Part shown: positions 1 to 10,632 of the stretch, piece after piece | Position numbering within the stretch: position 1 is the stretch's first letter | Layout: each line of letters opens with the position of its first letter | Assembly: GCA_963920575.1 (NCBI GenBank) | Contig: OY986974.1 | Location: forward strand, 23,660,509-23,724,508 | Length of the DNA stretch: 64,000 nt | Direction of reading: 5' to 3' | Origin: Narthecium ossifragum | Lineage: Eukaryota; Streptophyta; Magnoliopsida; Dioscoreales; Nartheciaceae | The notes under the pieces: model-generated | What the model saw: the letters and a program-made list of their open reading frames with translations, nothing else | Told to the model about the DNA's origin: nothing | Databases searched by the model: none | Position numbers and translations under genes: made by a program

Positions 1-540
1 GACATCACGTAATTTAAATTTGGGCATTGTGGTTTCACCATATTTCATTTTAAACCATGTGATTTAAAATCTTTCAAACAATACCCTATGGTTTTGTTTT
101 TGTAAAGCTTAAGGCTCTCAAGTCGACGCCGTTAACCTCACTTGATGACAGATGAGTCACATGATATCACGTAACCCGAACGGAATGTATATTGCTTCGT
201 CCTCCTTTTTTCACCAGTTCTCTCTAAATTATCTAGAGGGAACTGGTCGTCGCCGATGCCTCACCCCATCCACCCTTGACCTCGCCCCGGCCTCCCTCGC
301 CCCGAGAAAGAGTATCCAATGAAGCACAAACTTTCAATCCAAAGTAGCAAACTTTCTCATACTCATGTTGTACAAAGCAGCATTTACACAGTTTGAAGAT
401 TGAGAATCCAATGAAGGACAAACTTTCAATTTAAAGTAGCAAACTTTTTCATACTCATACAAGAGATAGAGACGGTCCATATACTGTTCTCTATATAAGA
501 GACAGAGAACCAGTTCCCTCTATATAATTCCCCTCGTATA
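1..540. other. intergenic, repeat-derived sequence
   Basis: No supportable gene. Bases 1-180 look like a dispersed plant repeat (phrases such as 'ataccctatggtttt' and a G/T-rich 'ccgttaacctcacttgatga' stretch), but I cannot name the family. Two imperfect direct copies of about 60 bp (about 308-368 and 402-462) share the core 'aagtagcaaacttt'. A short inverted pair built on 'agagggaactggt' (about 234-247) and its complement (about 497-512) flanks them. Confidence 0.4.
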
Positions 541-589
541 AGGGTTGATCCCTCACTCTAATCAAGAAAATAAATGCTGCTGGAGTCTT

Positions 590-618
590 TCTCGGATCTG
601 GAATATCCGGATCCGAGA
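590..618 (+). promoter_or_regulatory. near-palindromic CGGATC block upstream of F-box gene 1
   Basis: This 29 bp near-palindrome begins TCTCGGATC and ends GGATCCGAGA. The same block recurs in the sense orientation upstream of F-box gene 2 (12597-12625), F-box gene 4 (51425-51466, minus) and F-box gene 5 (53979-54010, minus), and also at 10001-10042 with no gene attached. Its recurrence and fixed orientation suggest a cis-regulatory element. The function is inferred only. Confidence 0.4.
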
Positions 619-782
619 ACCCACCTTGAGATTGAGATGTTTTTGGGGATGCCTAGTTCTAGTTCTCGACTTCTCGTCCGAGTCCTTATCGGATTGGCAG
701 TCGGATCCAATTCCTATGTAAACACTGTAAAAAAGTAGGGTTCTATTCCATCTCCCCTCTGTCTCTCCTTTTCCAAGAGAGG

Positions 783-788
<6 letters not shown>

Positions 789-833
<45 letters not shown>
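789..833. repeat. (CT)n microsatellite
   Basis: An uninterrupted CT run of about 45 bp. The duplicated copy upstream of F-box gene 2 has only about 18 bp (12801-12818), so the tract has changed length since the duplication. Confidence 0.95.
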
Positions 834-836
<3 letters not shown>

Positions 837-909
837 TTAGATTATTAAGTCTGAAACAACAAATTGGTTTAGTCATTAGGGCTCTATGTTTGTTTGCAGG
901 AAGGCAGAT

Positions 910-983
910 ATGGTGAAGAGGAAAGTCAAGACCCTCGTTATTACCGAGAGTTACTGCAGTGGAGATCAAGAGGACAAGACCAG
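910..983 (+). other. possible alternative first exon of F-box gene 1
   Basis: An ATG at 910 opens 24 codons rich in Lys and Arg (starting MVKRKVKTL) and stops at CAG|GTATATG. The last two bases before the donor are AG in phase 2, exactly as in the first exons of F-box genes 1, 2, 3 and 5. Joined to the large exon at 1541 it would keep the F-box frame and give a 443-residue protein. It has its own upstream TCCTTATCGGATT block at about 680-712. In the duplicated locus (12895 onward) this exon is destroyed. It could equally be a dead remnant of another tandem copy. Confidence 0.4.
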
Positions 984-1134
984 GTATATGTATTAATAAG
1001 TACTAGCTAGCCAGCTTCATAGAATTGAACCAACTTGAGTTTGAGCTGTATTCAGATAGAGGAGGCTCTGTTCTCCATCCCTATTTATTTATTCTAGTTC
1101 ATATATATATAGTTCTAGTTGATCTAATTCTAGT

Positions 1135-1183
1135 CGGAGTCCTTATCGGATTAGAACTCGGATCAGATCCCAAGCTATTTAAA
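1135..1183 (+). promoter_or_regulatory. core promoter of F-box gene 1
   Basis: A TCCTTATCGGATTAGAACTC block is followed by CGGATCAGATCC and a TATTTAAA box at 1176-1183, about 140 bp before the ATG at 1322. The same order occurs at 13089-13138 (gene 2) and, reverse complemented, at 53880-53925 (gene 5). The start of transcription is inferred to lie near 1210. Confidence 0.5.
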
Positions 1184-1321
1184 AGCCCAGGGTTTCTATA
1201 TATATATATATAGATCCTCTTCCAGACGAGCTGTCTTCTCCCACTCTCACTGTTCTTTAGAAAAGTTCTGAAACAACTTACTAGCTAGTTTCTACGTACG
1301 TTTCTTTGGAAGAAGACAAAC

Positions 1322-2798
1322 ATGGGGGAGAGAAAAGCGAAGACAATTCTTAGCAGGTATATATATAGCTAATTATATCATGATTCCTGAATTAATCTTT
1401 CTAATATTCTTGCTGTTGAACATCGATCTTTGACACTACTATATATATATATATATACACACATCCATCACGATACTTTACGTAGCTATTACTATCTATT
1501 TGTTGATTGCTTTAGTTTGCTATATATCTATCGATCCTAGATTTCTTGAAGAGAACATTTATGGTGATGATGATGATGATACCAAAGAGAATAGTAGTCC
1601 AAGAATTCTTCATGAAGAGAACAGTAATTATGATGATGATGATGATGATGATCCCAAAGAGAGCAGTGGCAGACCATGGTCTGATCTCCCGGAGGTTCTT
1701 TTGGAGGACATCACGTCGCGTCTGCTGCTAAAAGACTACCTTCGGTTCGCCGCCGTGTGCAAGAGTTGGCGGCCGGTCCGCCACCGATCGGATATTTATT
1801 CTGCCAGTAGCAACCAGCTCTGGCTCATGTTGCTCAGCAAGAAAGACGGCGCATGCGAGCTGATCGACCCATCATGCAACAAGTGCTACCACAGCCAATT
1901 CCCGGAGCTGCGCGGCGCCATCATCTTCCACTCTAGAGACGGATGGCTGCTTGCCAAGGCAAGCTTCTGCTCCTTCTTCTTCTTTGATCCAACGACCAAG
2001 GAGAAGCTCGACCTCCCGCGGGCACACATGTGCACTGCCTGCATTTTTGATTGCAGCGCAGCCTTCTCAGCCTCGCCGGCCTCTCCTGACTGTGTAGCTA
2101 CTCTGCTCTGCAGACCAGGCGGCTTAAACCTCTCTGGAGTTTTGATTCAGACATGGCGTCCTGGCGACACAAACTGGACGGCCACACGCCTAGGCACGGC
2201 ACTCCGACCATGTTCATCTCTTCCGATCGTGTCTCCCGGAGCCGTCATGTGGGAAAGGAAAAGGTCGAATGCCAGGGTGCTTGATCCGCCTAGCCATGGT
2301 TGGAGTTGGAGGCATATCGACATGAAAGGAGTGACAGAGCTGAGGAGAAACAGAAATTGGTTAGACGGCGACGCCAGTGCATTGTACATCACTGAATTCG
2401 AAGGCGAGCTGTTCTTGATCTGTATCAACGCCAAGAAAGCCGCCTCGGTTGGTGTCTATAAGATAAATCCTTCGTCGATGAAAGTGAGGAGAATCAAGAA
2501 ATTAGGCAGCGTGACGATCTACATCGACAAGACGATGGCGTTCATGGCTCCGGCGATGAATTCAGAGATGGCGAACAAGATATTCTTCCCGCTAAAGACG
2601 ATCGAAGGAGAACATTACTACTACTCCATGGAAGCTCGCAAGTATTTTCCTCCCCGGCAACACTTCATGCAACACTGCATGGGACTAGAGATGCGTCAGA
2701 AGGCATTTGAACGTAGTTGTTGGTGGGTGGAGGAAGACCTCGCTTGTATATGGGTTGATCCTACTAGATTTAAGGCTCATGGTGGTCTTGTTGACTAG
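1322..2798 (+). CDS. F-box/DUF295 (KIB-type beta-propeller) protein 1
   Basis: Two exons, 1322-1356 and 1541-2798, encode 430 residues. Exon 1 gives the basic leader MGERKAKTILSR. The acceptor TCGATCCTAG precedes FLEENIYG. A leader with two runs of Asp (GAT repeats) comes next, then the F-box (about residues 57-95; RPWSDLPEVLLEDITSRLLL, VCKSWRPVRH) and a DUF295 region with the usual FFFDPTT, IQTWRPGD and LYITEFEGELFLIC motifs. By family knowledge the F-box binds SKP1 in an SCF ubiquitin ligase and DUF295 is a probable substrate-binding propeller; the target is unknown. It is almost identical to the gene at 13297-14757, from which it differs by a two-residue insertion (SW) and Asp-run length. 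The large exon has no good ATG of its own, which supports the spliced start. Confidence 0.85.
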
Positions 2799-2924
2799 CT
2801 AGCTGGCTACCTATTGTTTCAATTTTTTTGAAACTCTACTGATTAGTAGTTACGTTTTTGGGCCAATTTTTTTGGTTAATTCCATATAGATATATATAAA
2901 AGTAAAATTTCATTTAAGCATACA
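2799..2924 (+). other. 3' flank of F-box gene 1
   Basis: AT-rich sequence shared with the 3' flank of gene 2 (14758-14869). It leads directly into the Copia fragment. Confidence 0.4.
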
Positions 2925-3221
2925 TGTATATTGAACGGGTGCTTGAAAAGCTCAATATAAAAAATGCCAAACCGGTTGGGACAACACTTGCGAGCTTAGT
3001 TCAAGACTTCAAATGAGCTTGAAAGGAATGAGATGAAGAATGTTCCGTATTTTTCTATGGTATGGAGTTTGATGTATGATATGGCTTGCACAAGGCCGGA
3101 TATAGAATATGCAATGGGAATGGTTAGTAGGTTTCTTGCAAATCCGAGAAAAGAGCATTGGATAATGGTGAAATGGATTATGTGATACATGAAAGGCTCA
3201 TCCGGTTTATGTCTATGCTTT
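2925..3221 (+). mobile_element. Copia retrotransposon fragment, left part (split by LINE)
   Basis: Frameshifted remains of the end of a Copia reverse transcriptase: YIERVLEKLN, then SLMYD, CTRPDIEYAMGMVSRFLAN and EHW. It matches the fragments at 14870-15630 and 20196-20850. The fragment breaks at the LINE insertion and resumes at 9392. It is non-functional. Confidence 0.8.
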
Positions 3222-3268
3222 TTTTTTGAAGAGTTGAGCCAAACGGCTTCCAAACAGGACACACTACA

Positions 3269-6200
3269 CTACACTATCCCATCAATTCCGCTAGGTCCAT
3301 CCCCACGGGCCCAGCTGAAAGTCGACGAGGTAATCCGACACCATTTCGCTAGAGCATCAGCTCTCCCATTACAAGCCCTAGGAACATACAAAAACAAAGC
3401 ATACTCAAAACCTCGTGAAACTGCCCAGACGGCCCTCACAATTGACGCCACCTCCTCCGGCCACAGCCGCCCACCATTTAGGATGTCAGCGGCTACCATA
3501 CTATCAGATTCCACCACCACTTTTCTCCCACCCCAGGCAACGACCGTATGCACCGCCAGCAGGATCGCTTGCAGCTCCGCATCAAGAACAGAGGACGTGG
3601 AGACCACCTTCCCCAACGCCCACCTCACCCCTCCATCATCCTCCAGCGCCACAACACCGACCGCAGCCTCCCTCGTTTGCGGAAGCCACGATGCGTCCCC
3701 TTGAACCACAACAGCTCCATCCTCGCGAATACGCCGAGCTCCACCCAGCCGTCGCGGTAGATGAAGCTTCTCCTCCGCCAGCCGCCAAGCACGCCGCGCC
3801 ACAATCGCCGCAGCCTCCCCACCCTCGCCAAATAGAAGCCTATTCCTATCCTTCCATACTTCCCACATCCCATAGGCTAGGTAGGACTTAAGCGTCCCGG
3901 CGCCCGGCGAGGAAACAGGGCACACCAACGCCAACCGCACCTCCTCTGGACTCCAGGTCCTCTCCTCCCCACTCCGCCCAGCCACAATCTGGAGCACCTG
4001 CTGCGCAAACCTACACAGAACCAGAGCGTGGTCGATCGTTTCCTCCTCCATACCGCACCTCAGGCACTCCCAGTCGGAGCACACCCTCGCACGCCATAGG
4101 AACCCTCTGACGGGAATCCTACCATGCCAAGCTTTCCAAATAAAGTGTCTCACCCACGGTGCCACCCTCAACCGCCCCAGGGATCTCCAGTCCTCACCGT
4201 CCGGGCGGCACACCTCCGGAAACCTTCTCAGCAGAACAGAGGAATACACAGACGCCGTAGTAACCAGACCTTTTGCATCCAGCATCCATCGCCAGCGATC
4301 ACCCTCCCTGCCCATAGCTATGGAACTCACCTCCGCCGCCACATCAGTGCCCAGCACCGCCCTCACCTTCTCCATCTGCCAAACGCCATCTACTATTAAG
4401 TCCCCCACAAGCATCCCTTCAGTGTCGCCATTCCCCGCAACCAACGCCGGTCGCCTCTCCAATGGCTCCTCCCAAACCCATGCGTCTTGGAGGACACTAA
4501 CCTTGCTCTCCTTCCCCGGCGTCCACCTAAGACCAAACCGGAGTTCCCCAGCCGCCGCACACAGATCCCTCCAATGAACAGAGGCCGATCTCGACGCCTT
4601 GGCCTGCGGCAACCATCCATTCCAACCATATTTGGCCCACGCCACCAGCGACCAAACAGAGTCCCCCTCCTTCAAGAGCGCTACCATCCTCTTCGCCTTC
4701 AATGCCCTCTGCCAGACCTCCAAGTTCCGCAGCCCTAGACCCCCCGCCTCAACCGGCGAGCACACCTTGTGCCAAGCTACAATACCAAAGCCCGAGTGTT
4801 TCCCATTCCAAAGAAAATCCCGGCAAATCCTCTCAATCCGCCTAATCACCGAAGAAGGAACACGCGTAGTGGCCATCACAAAAGCCGGTACAGCTTGAAG
4901 GACCGCCTTAATCAGCACCACCTTCCCTGCTTCTGAAATATACTTCCCCTGCCACCGAAGAACATGGGCAGACAATTTATCTAGCATGTCGGAGAAGTCA
5001 CAGGCCCTCAACCTCTTACCACTCAAGGGGGCTCCAAGATACTGCCAAGTACCGCGCGCCTTTGCCACGCCCAAGATCCGCCGAAGGGCCCCTCGCCGAT
5101 CCTTAGCGACTGACGGAGAGAACACCATAGTAGACTTAGCCGGATTGATCTCTAAACCCGACAAAGCTGCAAAGGCCAGAAGTTTTTGCTTGAGCTTCCT
5201 CGCCTCAACACACGTAGCTCTAGTAAATATAAGACAGTCATCCGCATACATGAGGTGAGAAATAGAGAACTCCGACTGCTTGAAACAAAGCCCCTCCAAC
5301 TTCGAGCCTGCACCCTTGAGTAGTTGAGAAAGAGCCTCTTGCACAATCAAAAACAGATAAGGCGAGATCGGATCGCCCTGACGCAACCCACAACGCGAGG
5401 TTACCCTCCCACAAACTCTACCATTAATGATGAAAGCAAACCGGAGGCTATTGAAGCAAGCCATAACCCACCCGATCCAAACCTCCGGGAACTACATAGC
5501 CCTCATAACATCCTCCAAGAAATCCCACCGAACCCGATCATAAGCTGCACGAAGATCAAACTTGCATACCATCATGCTCTTCGTCTTCGGGGCGAATCTC
5601 ATAGAGTGCATCGCCTCCATAGCCGCATCAATGTTGTCATGTATAACTCTTCCCGGCACGAAAGCAGACTGCTCCAAACTGATCAGATCACCCAGAACAC
5701 CCTGCATCCTTCTAGCTAGGATAGAGGTGTAAACCTTATACCCAACATTGCATAGGCTAATAGGCCGGAACTCCTTCACACATCGAGGATGCGAGCACTT
5801 CGGAATAAACGAGATCATCGTCTCATTCCAACTAGGTGGCAGCCTGGAATTATGGAAGGCCTCTTGGACCACCTTCACCAAATCCTTCCCAACTACCTCC
5901 CAGTAAAGGGTGAAGAACTCCACCGGAATGCCATCAGGGCCTGAACATTTGCGCCGCCCCAAGGAGAACACAACCTCCTTAATTTCTTGCTCACTCACCT
6001 CAGCCACCAAAGGATCACGGAACTGGGAGTCCACCACAGGCAAAGTAGGGAGATCCAAACCTCTTACCCCTGCCGCAGGAGACCACATGGACTCATAGTA
6101 ACGAGAAAACAACACCCCCATCTCCTCTTCATCCATGACGGCTACCCCATCATCATCCACCAATTCCTTCACCTTGGACCTCTGCCCCTTCCCAGCCACC

Positions 6201-7315
6201 AACCGATGGAAAGAGCCAGTGTTGCGATCACCAGCACGAACCCATTCCTCTCTAGCCCGCTGCGTAGCTTTCCTCTCCTGCTGTAACAAGGTTGTCTTCC
6301 ACTGCTCCTCCAGTTCGCCCAGCTCCTCCTCTTCTTGCACAGTAAGCACACCCCTGTCCTCCCGCTCATACAGATCCTCAAAACTGTCCTCCAACCTCTT
6401 GCCTAGCCGAAAAACATCCTCCATGACCCCACGTCTATCCCAAGCTTTCACAGCCTTCTTGATGGCCTTCAGTTTCGAAGGCAACACATACTAGGGATTA
6501 CCAGTAAAGTTTTGGCTCCAAACCCTCCGAACCAGCTTCGCAAAGACCTCGAGATATAACCAGTTATGCTCCAAGCGAAAGGTGGAGGAGCCAGACCTTC
6601 TACGATCATCGTCAAGCTGTACCAGCAAAGGGGCATGATCAGAGCCAGTCCGCGCCAAGTGTCTAACCAGCACCCTCGGATACAACTCTTTCCACCGGGA
6701 GCAGCACAACACCCTGTCCAATCTCTCCAACACCCTCTTGCGCCCCTTCTGCCCGTTCGACCACGTAAATCTTGAGCCACAGAATCCAACATCCACCAGC
6801 TCGTTGGCACAGATAAAGTCGAGGAAATCCCGCTCTGACCGCCCCTGAACAAACGGGACACGACTACGCTTCTCCTCAGAGCAGAGGATAGCATTGAAGT
6901 CTCCTAAAATCAAATGAGGAAGCTCAGTCTGCCGAAGTCGGGACAACGTCTCCCACAACTCCCGCCTACCACCAGCCTGACGAGCACCATACACCGCCGA
7001 GACTGCCCACTGCACATTGCCATCCAAAGTAACCAGCCCATGCACAACTTGGCGAGAGATATGTGAGAAAAAGACCCTTCCCACCTCAGCCTTCCAGCAA
7101 ACCAGGATCCCTCCTTCCCTTCCTCTACAAGGAACCAGGTATAAGCACCAACTCCGCCCAAGCTTATCCTGAATCCATTGCAACTTATCAGCAGAGACCA
7201 GCACATCAATCAAGAATATCATGGAAGGAGCGCAATCGCCTTCCAGCCTCTTACAGGACCGCACCACCCTACCTGGCCCGGCCCCCCTGCAGTTCCATGC
7301 AATCAGCCTATTCAT
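3269..7315 (-). pseudogene. LINE ORF2: endonuclease, reverse transcriptase, RNase H, with two nonsense codons
   Basis: One reading frame of 1349 codons is broken only by TAG at 6491-6493 and TAG at 5492-5494; no frameshift is seen. Order: APE-type endonuclease (WNCRG at the start, LGDFN, RLDR, SDHAPL), reverse transcriptase (FIPK, RPISLCNVGYK, QSAFVPGR, KFDLRAAYDRVRWDFL, GDPISPYLFL, YADD), a zf-RVT Cys/His patch (CLRCGMEEETIDHALVLC) and a C-terminal RNase H-like domain (GDASW, DAELQAILLA, ESDSMVAADIL, GRADALAKW). Where the endonuclease family normally has Glu in an ETK-like motif, this copy reads FLIDVLVSADK, a possible further loss. Both stops could have arisen from CAG by one C-to-T change. 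Confidence 0.9.
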
Positions 7316-9348
7316 GAGACAAGGTCAGCAGGCACCGGTTGCTCGTCCGGCGTGTTGTTCTGGCGCGGTCGCTTCTTCATCTTTGAACACGAGACCAGGC
7401 CCCCCTCAACACCTTCCATATCCTTATACTGCTCCTCAACATCGTCTTCCTCATCCTCCATGGCATCCTCAAAACACTGCGACTCAAAGACAGGCGTCTC
7501 TGCATGCAAGGCATCCATCAATCTAGACTTCCCCTCCTCATGCTGGGCGTCCAACTCCTCCTCCGTCATTGCCGCGCCTGCGCCAACAGGACCAGAGTCA
7601 GCCATCGTGAGAGCCGCCGGAAAGCGGGGTTTAACAAAAGAATCCACCCGGCTGATACTTCCCCAGCCTGGTCGCCAACCCGGAGGCCTATTGGGCCCCT
7701 CCTCATCCTCAACCGGCTTCCACTGCGTTCTTACCCCCTTGGTGAGCTGGCCCGTTCCCACCCGAGGCCCTGGTTGCCTAACCGGTTGAGACCCAAGCCC
7801 ACTAACCAGACCAAGCCCAACTCCCCCTATTAACTCATCAACCAACCCCTGCCGACCACCCCTTCCTTGATACCCGCCACGTGCCCCTCGCCTAGAACCT
7901 TTCGCTAGGCCAGAAGACCCCTCCAACCTCACTCCACCCTCCTCAGCCAGGCCTCGTCCTGCCCCTGGTGACACCCTTCTGCCTCCATCACCCCCCCCGC
8001 CAACAGCCTCTGACGGACGACACCCCTCACCAGTACAGCTCCCATCGCCCCCAGCACTAGGACCAGGCTCGACGTCCATGATCGCTGCTTTCCCTTTCTC
8101 CACGCCACGCGTACGACGCTGATTGTCCCCAGGTACGGCCTGTCCCATCCCCCTTCTCACCTCTGCTCTGACAGGTGCCACGTGTCCTCCTAGCCGTTGC
8201 GCTCCCCCGCGGCCTGCAGCACGCGCTCCCCTGTGCCCCCTTGGTCCTCGTCGAACGATGTGCCACTCATCGGCGACAGCCGCCACCTCCGCCGGAGCCC
8301 AGATCTGGCGACCAGCCGCATCTCGTAGTCGTCCCAACGACGACTCACCCGCCCTAACCCCCTCACCACCTCTACTCATCTCCTCCTCATCCCGGCTTCC
8401 CCCACCCGGACCCCCAGCCACATCCTCCATGACCACCTCCGATCCACCAGCCCTAACCCCATCCACCGCCGACCCGCCGACCTTCTCCTGAGTCGGCACC
8501 GCCTCAACAGCCACCTTACACGCCCAAGCTCGATGCCCAATATGCGCACACCTCCTACAGATAATGATATTTTCATAGTGGAAATGCACAAACCGAGACA
8601 CCCGATTCCTGGTCACCATACTCCCAAGCTTAATCGGCTTATCAATGTCTACTTCCACACATGCTCGCGCGAACTGCCCTCTGGCCACCTCCAAAGTTGG
8701 CATGCCCATCTCTAACGGCAGACCAATAGACGCGACGATCCTCAGAACCACCTCCCGTTCATACCAGTTAAGGGGAATCTGTGGCAACCTTACCCAAACC
8801 TGAATCTTCCGGAAAAAAGACTCATCGGGAACACAATCCGGCACCCACCGGATCACCGCCAGCGGCCTACCATTCACCACCCAGGGGCCTCCAGTCAAAA
8901 CGTATTGCATATCCCTTGAGTTTGTGAACCGGAAAACATACACACCATTAGTCGTATCGACCACCTGGAACCGATCAGCCGTCCACCAAAGACTCGCCAA
9001 CCTCTGCTTTAGGACTTCTAGCGAAACCCATCCACCCAGGAACCTGCCAAACAGCGCGAACTCCCAACGCTTCTGGCCAGCCGCCATCAGTTCATCATCC
9101 AGAATTACTTCATCCGCATACAGCGAACCCACCCTAGCCATCTCCTCCGGCGTAACAATGGACGACTTAGGCTTGAGCCCAGCCGCCGACTCCGCGTAGG
9201 AACGACTCCCCCTCCAGTCACCACCTCCATCACGCTCACCGCCTTGAATGTGGACCCCGCCCTCACGCCACCGGACTTGCGCGTCGTCCAGTGAACGGCC
9301 GGCAGCGTCCCCAGGAACTGTGTTAGCACCCCCGCTCTCAAGACCCAT
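7312..9348 (-). CDS. LINE ORF1, DUF4283/zinc-knuckle nucleic-acid binding protein
   Basis: An open frame of 678 residues starting at an ATG. The N-terminal half carries a DUF4283-like domain (about residues 70-240; FGRFLGGWVS, GGPWVVNGRPLAVIRW, VWVRLPQIPLNWY). A CCHC zinc knuckle of CX2CX4HX4C type (CRRCAHIGHRAWAC) follows near residue 270. The rest is Gly/Arg/Pro-rich and probably disordered. In plant L1 elements ORF1 coats the RNA and forms the ribonucleoprotein particle. Its TGA overlaps the ORF2 start as ATGA. The frame is intact, which argues for a fairly recent insertion. Confidence 0.85.
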   Translation of the reverse strand: MGLESGGANTVPGDAAGRSLDDAQVRWREGGVHIQGGERDGGGDWRGSRSYAESAAGLKPKSSIVTPEEMARVGSLYADEVILDDELMAAGQKRWEFALFGRFLGGWVSLEVLKQRLASLWWTADRFQVVDTTNGVYVFRFTNSRDMQYVLTGGPWVVNGRPLAVIRWVPDCVPDESFFRKIQVWVRLPQIPLNWYEREVVLRIVASIGLPLEMGMPTLEVARGQFARACVEVDIDKPIKLGSMVTRNRVSRFVHFHYENIIICRRCAHIGHRAWACKVAVEAVPTQEKVGGSAVDGVRAGGSEVVMEDVAGGPGGGSRDEEEMSRGGEGVRAGESSLGRLRDAAGRQIWAPAEVAAVADEWHIVRRGPRGHRGARAAGRGGAQRLGGHVAPVRAEVRRGMGQAVPGDNQRRTRGVEKGKAAIMDVEPGPSAGGDGSCTGEGCRPSEAVGGGGDGGRRVSPGAGRGLAEEGGVRLEGSSGLAKGSRRGARGGYQGRGGRQGLVDELIGGVGLGLVSGLGSQPVRQPGPRVGTGQLTKGVRTQWKPVEDEEGPNRPPGWRPGWGSISRVDSFVKPRFPAALTMADSGPVGAGAAMTEEELDAQHEEGKSRLMDALHAETPVFESQCFEDAMEDEEDDVEEQYKDMEGVEGGLVSCSKMKKRPRQNNTPDEQPVPADLVS

Positions 9349-9391
9349 GCTCGCTACCTTTGAAACTTGAGTTGGTTTATGTCTATGCTTT

Positions 9392-9512
9392 GGAGATGGA
9401 AAAACACATTTAGTTGGCTATACGGATTCCGATATGGCCAAAGATGTTGACATTAGGCGATCTACTTCGGATTATGTGTTTACATTTGGAGGGAGGGCGT
9501 GTCATGGCGATC
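9392..9512 (+). mobile_element. Copia fragment, right part after the LINE
   Basis: Continues the fragment that ends at 3221. It encodes remnants of the RNase H start (GYTDSD, then DIRRSTSDYVFTFGG). It aligns with 20398-20510 and degrades after the G run. Confidence 0.75.
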
Positions 9513-10109
9513 TAAACTTCAATGATACAATTTTGATCATCTATTATTGGTTCAAGCCGAATAAATGTCATTTTTTATAAAGAGTCAAAGACTCGATTAC
9601 AATTTGGGAATGAAATGCTTCATTCATGATAAGTTTGGAATAAGACTATCCCATAGTTTTCTTACCAAAACAGCTACACAAACACATATGTAAACTACAT
9701 ATGATTCTGTTTATATAGCAAACTCACAGGCCAATATTTGGAAAGTTAGACAAAATTAAAAACATAACAGTTACAAATATTCCCATATGATTCTGCCATA
9801 ATTGTTGGATCAATAGGCAGCAATGAATGAATCAAGTATTAAATGTGAAGGTAAATAAGATCCTACAATTTTGTGCCACTATAATGTAATTAATTAATAC
9901 AAACCCGTTTGGCTGGGAAATTATAAGCTTAAGTTAATTTATAGGATAATCACAATTTATTTCTTGGGATTACACAGCAACAAGCAAAACAAATTCCTTT
10001 TCTCGGATCCGAACTGGGATCTGGAGTATTAGGATCCAAGAACTCGAGTTTGAGCTGTCATGATTGAGAGATGGCTCTGTTCTGGTCCATAGAAACATGC
10101 AGGGGTAAT
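9513..10109. other. AT-rich intergenic stretch with an orphan F-box-type upstream block
   Basis: No gene seen. Bases 10001-10042 hold a copy of the TCTCGGATC...GGATCC block found upstream of the F-box genes, followed by AACTCGAGTTTGAGCTGT, also present in those upstream regions. It looks like a remnant of an F-box promoter cut off by the LTR compound at 10115. Confidence 0.45.
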
Positions 10110-10114
10110 GAGAG

Positions 10115-10632
10115 TGATGCAGGTCAAGGAGTTGATCGGGTTGATTCCTCCGTTCGAATCAGGTGTCCGGACGACCGTGGCCGTAGGATGCACAATGTTT
10201 GATCCCGGAGGCCAAAACGACCGGCTCGACGAGACCTATAAAAATCATTGACCCCTCAAAAGCCAAATTCCTTCCTCTGATGCCTCAAATTTCCGTTTTT
10301 AGTAAAACTTTTCTTTTTAGGCAGTTTTATCGATTTTTATTTTTGGCAAAATTCCTATTTTGAGTAGGATTTCTCCTTTCTTTTAAATTCTGAATTTAAT
10401 TCCAGTTTTAGGACTTGGATTAGGATTGGTTGGTTGAGTCCATGTTTTAGTTGAGTTGGTCTTTCCTTAATCCTATAAAAGGAGGTCTTAGGGTTTGTAA
10501 AAGGAGTTTTGGATGAATAAGAGAATAGGGTTTTTGGTTTCTTCCTCTATATAAATCTGGTTATCTCTCCCATAGAGAGTTTGGTTATCTCTCCCATAGA
10601 GAGGTCCATCTTCCACGTTTTACCCTGCGCCA
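10115..10632 (+). repeat. LTR A of compound element
   Basis: Starts TGATGCAGG, ends CTGCGCCA. It is close to the reverse complement of LTR C, lacks a stretch of about 20 bp that C has near 11915-11940, and carries a tandem copy of TCTCCCATAGAGAG that B also has and C lacks. Confidence 0.85.

Larger units (their letters stand above)
3221..9373 (-). mobile_element. LINE (plant L1 type), nearly complete
   Basis: A non-LTR retrotransposon on the minus strand. The direct repeat GGTTTATGTCTATGCTT (3204-3220 and 9374-9390, possibly one base longer) is a target-site duplication. The uninterrupted target is visible at 20380-20400 in another Copia fragment. A short poly-A tail (T run at 3219-3227) marks the 3' end. 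ORF1 (7312-9348) and ORF2 (3269-7315) follow the usual L1 order. Only about 25 bp precede ORF1, so the 5' end may be slightly truncated. The 3' UTR is about 40 bp and holds a short TAGTG repeat. ORF2 has two in-frame stops, so this copy is not autonomous as it stands. Confidence 0.93.

Noticed and set aside
1546..1731. Met-rich frame (ATGATGATG) overlapping the Asp runs of F-box gene 1
   Set aside because: Out-of-frame reading of the GAT repeat; also present in gene 2 as a shadow.
3189..4898. Several plus-strand open frames of 70-170 codons across the LINE
   Set aside because: They are antisense shadows of the GC-rich LINE ORF2 and have no recognisable domains.
7178..8491. Pro/Ser/Arg-rich plus-strand frames opposite LINE ORF1
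   Set aside because: Antisense to the intact ORF1; composition reflects the GC-rich opposite strand.
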